Assembly (NCBI GenBank): GCA_009773975.1 | Contig: VSMX01000100.1 | Coordinates: 1-8,130, forward strand | Length of the DNA: 8,130 nt | Direction: 5' to 3' | Source: Desulfovibrio sp. | GTDB lineage: Bacteria; Desulfobacterota; Desulfovibrionia; Desulfovibrionales; Desulfovibrionaceae | Shown: positions 6,732-8,130 of the stretch, one piece after another | Layout of the letters: every line of letters starts with the position of its first letter | How positions within the stretch are numbered: the stretch's first letter is position 1 | The notes under the pieces: generated by a model | What the model was told of the DNA's origin: nothing | The model's input: the letters and a program-made list of their open reading frames with translations, nothing else | Database searches by the model: none | Translations under genes and position numbers: made by a program

Positions 6732-7946
6732 TCAATGGCAGCGGATGCCAGTCAGCAGATGATCCATTTTTTCTTTCTTGGTGCGCAAATAGGCTTCGTT
6801 TTCGGGGCAGGCCTCGATTTCAATCGGCACGCGCTCGACAATTTCAATGCCATAGCCTGACAGGCCGACTATCTTTTTGGGATTATTGGTCAGGAGGCGC
6901 ACTTTTCTGATGCCCAGATCGACGAGAATTTGCGCGCCTGTGCCATAATCGCGCAAATCATCGGGAAAGCCCAGCATACGGTTGGCCTCGACCGTGTCGT
7001 AGCCCTTGTCCTGCAGGGCGTATGCGCGGATCTTGTTGGCCAGGCCTATGCCGCGTCCTTCCTGGCGCATATAGAGCAATACGCCGCGCCCTTCTTTTTC
7101 GATTTGCCTCAGGGCCGCGCCAAGCTGGCCACGGCAATCGCAGCGCAGGGAACCCAGGGCGTCGCCTGTCAGGCATTGGCTGTGCACGCGCACAAGCACT
7201 GGCTCCGGCCCGGAAATATCGCCTTTGACCAGGGCCAGGTGGGTGCCAGGTTCCATTTCGCTTTCGTAGGCGTGAATGGTGAAATCTCCATACATGGAAG
7301 GCAGGTGGGCCGTGGCCTCGCGGGAGACGGAAACCTGGCCACGTTCAAGGCGGTGGCGAATCAGGTCCCTGACCGCGACAATCTTGAGTCCATGCTCCTC
7401 CGCGAATTTTTCAAGATCGGGCATTCTGGCCATCTTGCCGTCATCGCGCATGATCTCGCAGATAACGGCGGCTGGCTTTAGGCCGGCAAGCCTGGCCAGG
7501 TCAACGCCGCCCTCTGTCTGGCCGGTGCGCGCAAGCACGCCGTCGGCCTTGGCCCGCAACGGAAAAACATGGCCGGGAGAGACCAGGTCCTCTGGCCTTG
7601 CGTTGTCCGCAACCGCAACCTGGATGGTGCGCGCGCGGTCCGCAGCCGAAATGCCGGTAGCGATGCCTTCCCGCGCTTCGATGGAAATTGTGAAGTTGGT
7701 GCCGAAGCGGGAAAGATTGCGGCGTGTCATCAGGGGCAGCCCGAGCTTGTCGCACAGTTCCGGCGCCATTGGCAGGCAAATCAGGCCGCGCCCGAATTTG
7801 GCCATGAAGTTGATGGCTTCTGGCGTAACGTGCTCGGCCGCCATGGTCAGATCGCCCTCGTTTTCCCTGTCCTCGTCATCGACAAGAATGACCATCTTGC
7901 CGGCCCTGATATCAGCAAACGCTTCTTCGACACTGCATAATGGCAT
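6732..7946 (-). CDS. ribBA: Bifunctional 3,4-dihydroxy-2-butanone-4-phosphate synthase / GTP cyclohydrolase II
   Basis: This 404-residue cytoplasmic enzyme makes both precursors at the head of riboflavin synthesis. The RibB half (1-200) forms dihydroxybutanone phosphate from ribulose 5-phosphate: acidic metal motif DDEDRENEGDL (23-33), GHVFPL (125-130) and RTGQTEGGVDL (140-150). The RibA half (from about 205) opens GTP: zinc cysteines in CLTGDALGSLRCDC (Cys258, 269, 271), RQEGRGIGL (294-302), LRDYGTGAQIL (331-341) and LLTNNPKK (351-358). Length is normal for the fusion. In the RTGQTEG motif a Gln (143) replaces the His common in RibB (GHTEA); I believe other RibBA proteins share this, but could not check. 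The start at ATG 7946 follows GAGGAAAAG. It lies 39 bases after the TolC-like gene on the same strand and may be cotranscribed. That gap is too short for an FMN riboswitch. Confidence 0.95.
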   Translation of the reverse strand: MPLCSVEEAFADIRAGKMVILVDDEDRENEGDLTMAAEHVTPEAINFMAKFGRGLICLPMAPELCDKLGLPLMTRRNLSRFGTNFTISIEAREGIATGISAADRARTIQVAVADNARPEDLVSPGHVFPLRAKADGVLARTGQTEGGVDLARLAGLKPAAVICEIMRDDGKMARMPDLEKFAEEHGLKIVAVRDLIRHRLERGQVSVSREATAHLPSMYGDFTIHAYESEMEPGTHLALVKGDISGPEPVLVRVHSQCLTGDALGSLRCDCRGQLGAALRQIEKEGRGVLLYMRQEGRGIGLANKIRAYALQDKGYDTVEANRMLGFPDDLRDYGTGAQILVDLGIRKVRLLTNNPKKIVGLSGYGIEIVERVPIEIEACPENEAYLRTKKEKMDHLLTGIRCH

Positions 7947-7985
7947 TTTATCTTTTCCTCTGCAAAAATATATTGATTCTGTCCG

Positions 7986-8130
7986 CTATTTCAGCCAGGG
8001 ATTATCCTGGCCAATGGAATAGAAAAAGCGCGCGCGCCACGTCTGGTACTGGGAAAGGGCCTCGCTGTGCGCATTTTCCGCTTCAGTCAGGCGCGTCTGC
8101 GCGTCAAGAAGCTCGGTAATCGTGCCGGTA
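7986..8130 (-). CDS. TolC-family outer-membrane efflux protein, C-terminus (partial)
   Basis: The minus-strand frame entering from the right edge ends with TAG at 7988-7986. Its last 47 residues begin GTITELLDAQTRLTEAENAH and finish FFYSIGQDNPWLK. The LLDAQxxLxxAE heptads, a helix running to an aromatic YQTW segment and the closing SIG are typical of the last coiled-coil helix and C-terminal end of TolC-like proteins. These form outer-membrane trimers that complete type I secretion or RND/MFS efflux pumps. The partner pump would lie outside the window. Only the end is seen, so the subfamily is unknown. Confidence 0.75.
   Translation of the reverse strand, partial: TGTITELLDAQTRLTEAENAHSEALSQYQTWRARFFYSIGQDNPWLK

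Noticed and set aside
7947..7985. FMN riboswitch before ribBA
   Set aside because: Only 39 bases separate ribBA from the TolC-like gene, too few for the aptamer, and its conserved segments are absent.
7276..8022. Plus-strand frame opposite ribBA, extending past its start
   Set aside because: RibBA motifs are complete on the other strand; this frame is Ser/Arg-rich shadow sequence.

Overview
The window comes from a Gram-negative bacterium of moderate to high GC content. Evidence for this is a TolC-type outer-membrane efflux protein at the right edge, a Sec signal peptide on one small protein, and clear Shine-Dalgarno sites. The gene styles (fused RibBA, AMP-forming acetyl-CoA synthetase, DMT permease) would suit Desulfobacterota or Proteobacteria, but this is a weak inference from the sequence alone.

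Layout, left to right. A Na+/dicarboxylate-type symporter enters from the left edge on the minus strand; only its first residues are visible and its start codon looks out of frame. Positions 74-324 are non-coding and divergent. A secreted protein of unknown function (325) and an isochorismatase-like cysteine hydrolase (917-1447) follow on the plus strand, closed by a strong terminator at 1464-1501. Acetyl-CoA synthetase (acsA, 1524-3518, minus) converges on that terminator and has a good promoter at 3624-3652.

The unusual part is 3682-5749. It holds a two-repeat CRISPR mini-array and, reading toward it on the minus strand, three open frames that I read as pieces of a type III-D-like CRISPR-Cas effector operon. 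The first is a RAMP (Cas7-like) protein made of the back half of one domain and the front half of the next. The second is a short Csx19-like C-terminal piece. The third is a TIGR03986-like RAMP protein that stops early. No cas10, cas6, cas1 or cas2 is present in the window. The edges of the homology are abrupt on both sides, next to the acsA promoter and next to the EamA transporter start, so I interpret the block as a deletion-scarred remnant. The frames are nevertheless free of internal stops, and one stop/start overlap (TAATG) is kept.

To the right is ordinary chromosome: an EamA-family permease (5788-6669, plus), a hairpin terminator, the riboflavin enzyme RibBA (6732-7946, minus) and, 39 bases upstream of ribBA on the same strand, the C-terminus of the TolC-like protein, which runs off the right edge. 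Apart from the cas genes, neighbouring genes do not form one pathway. They cover acetate activation, riboflavin synthesis, transport and export.
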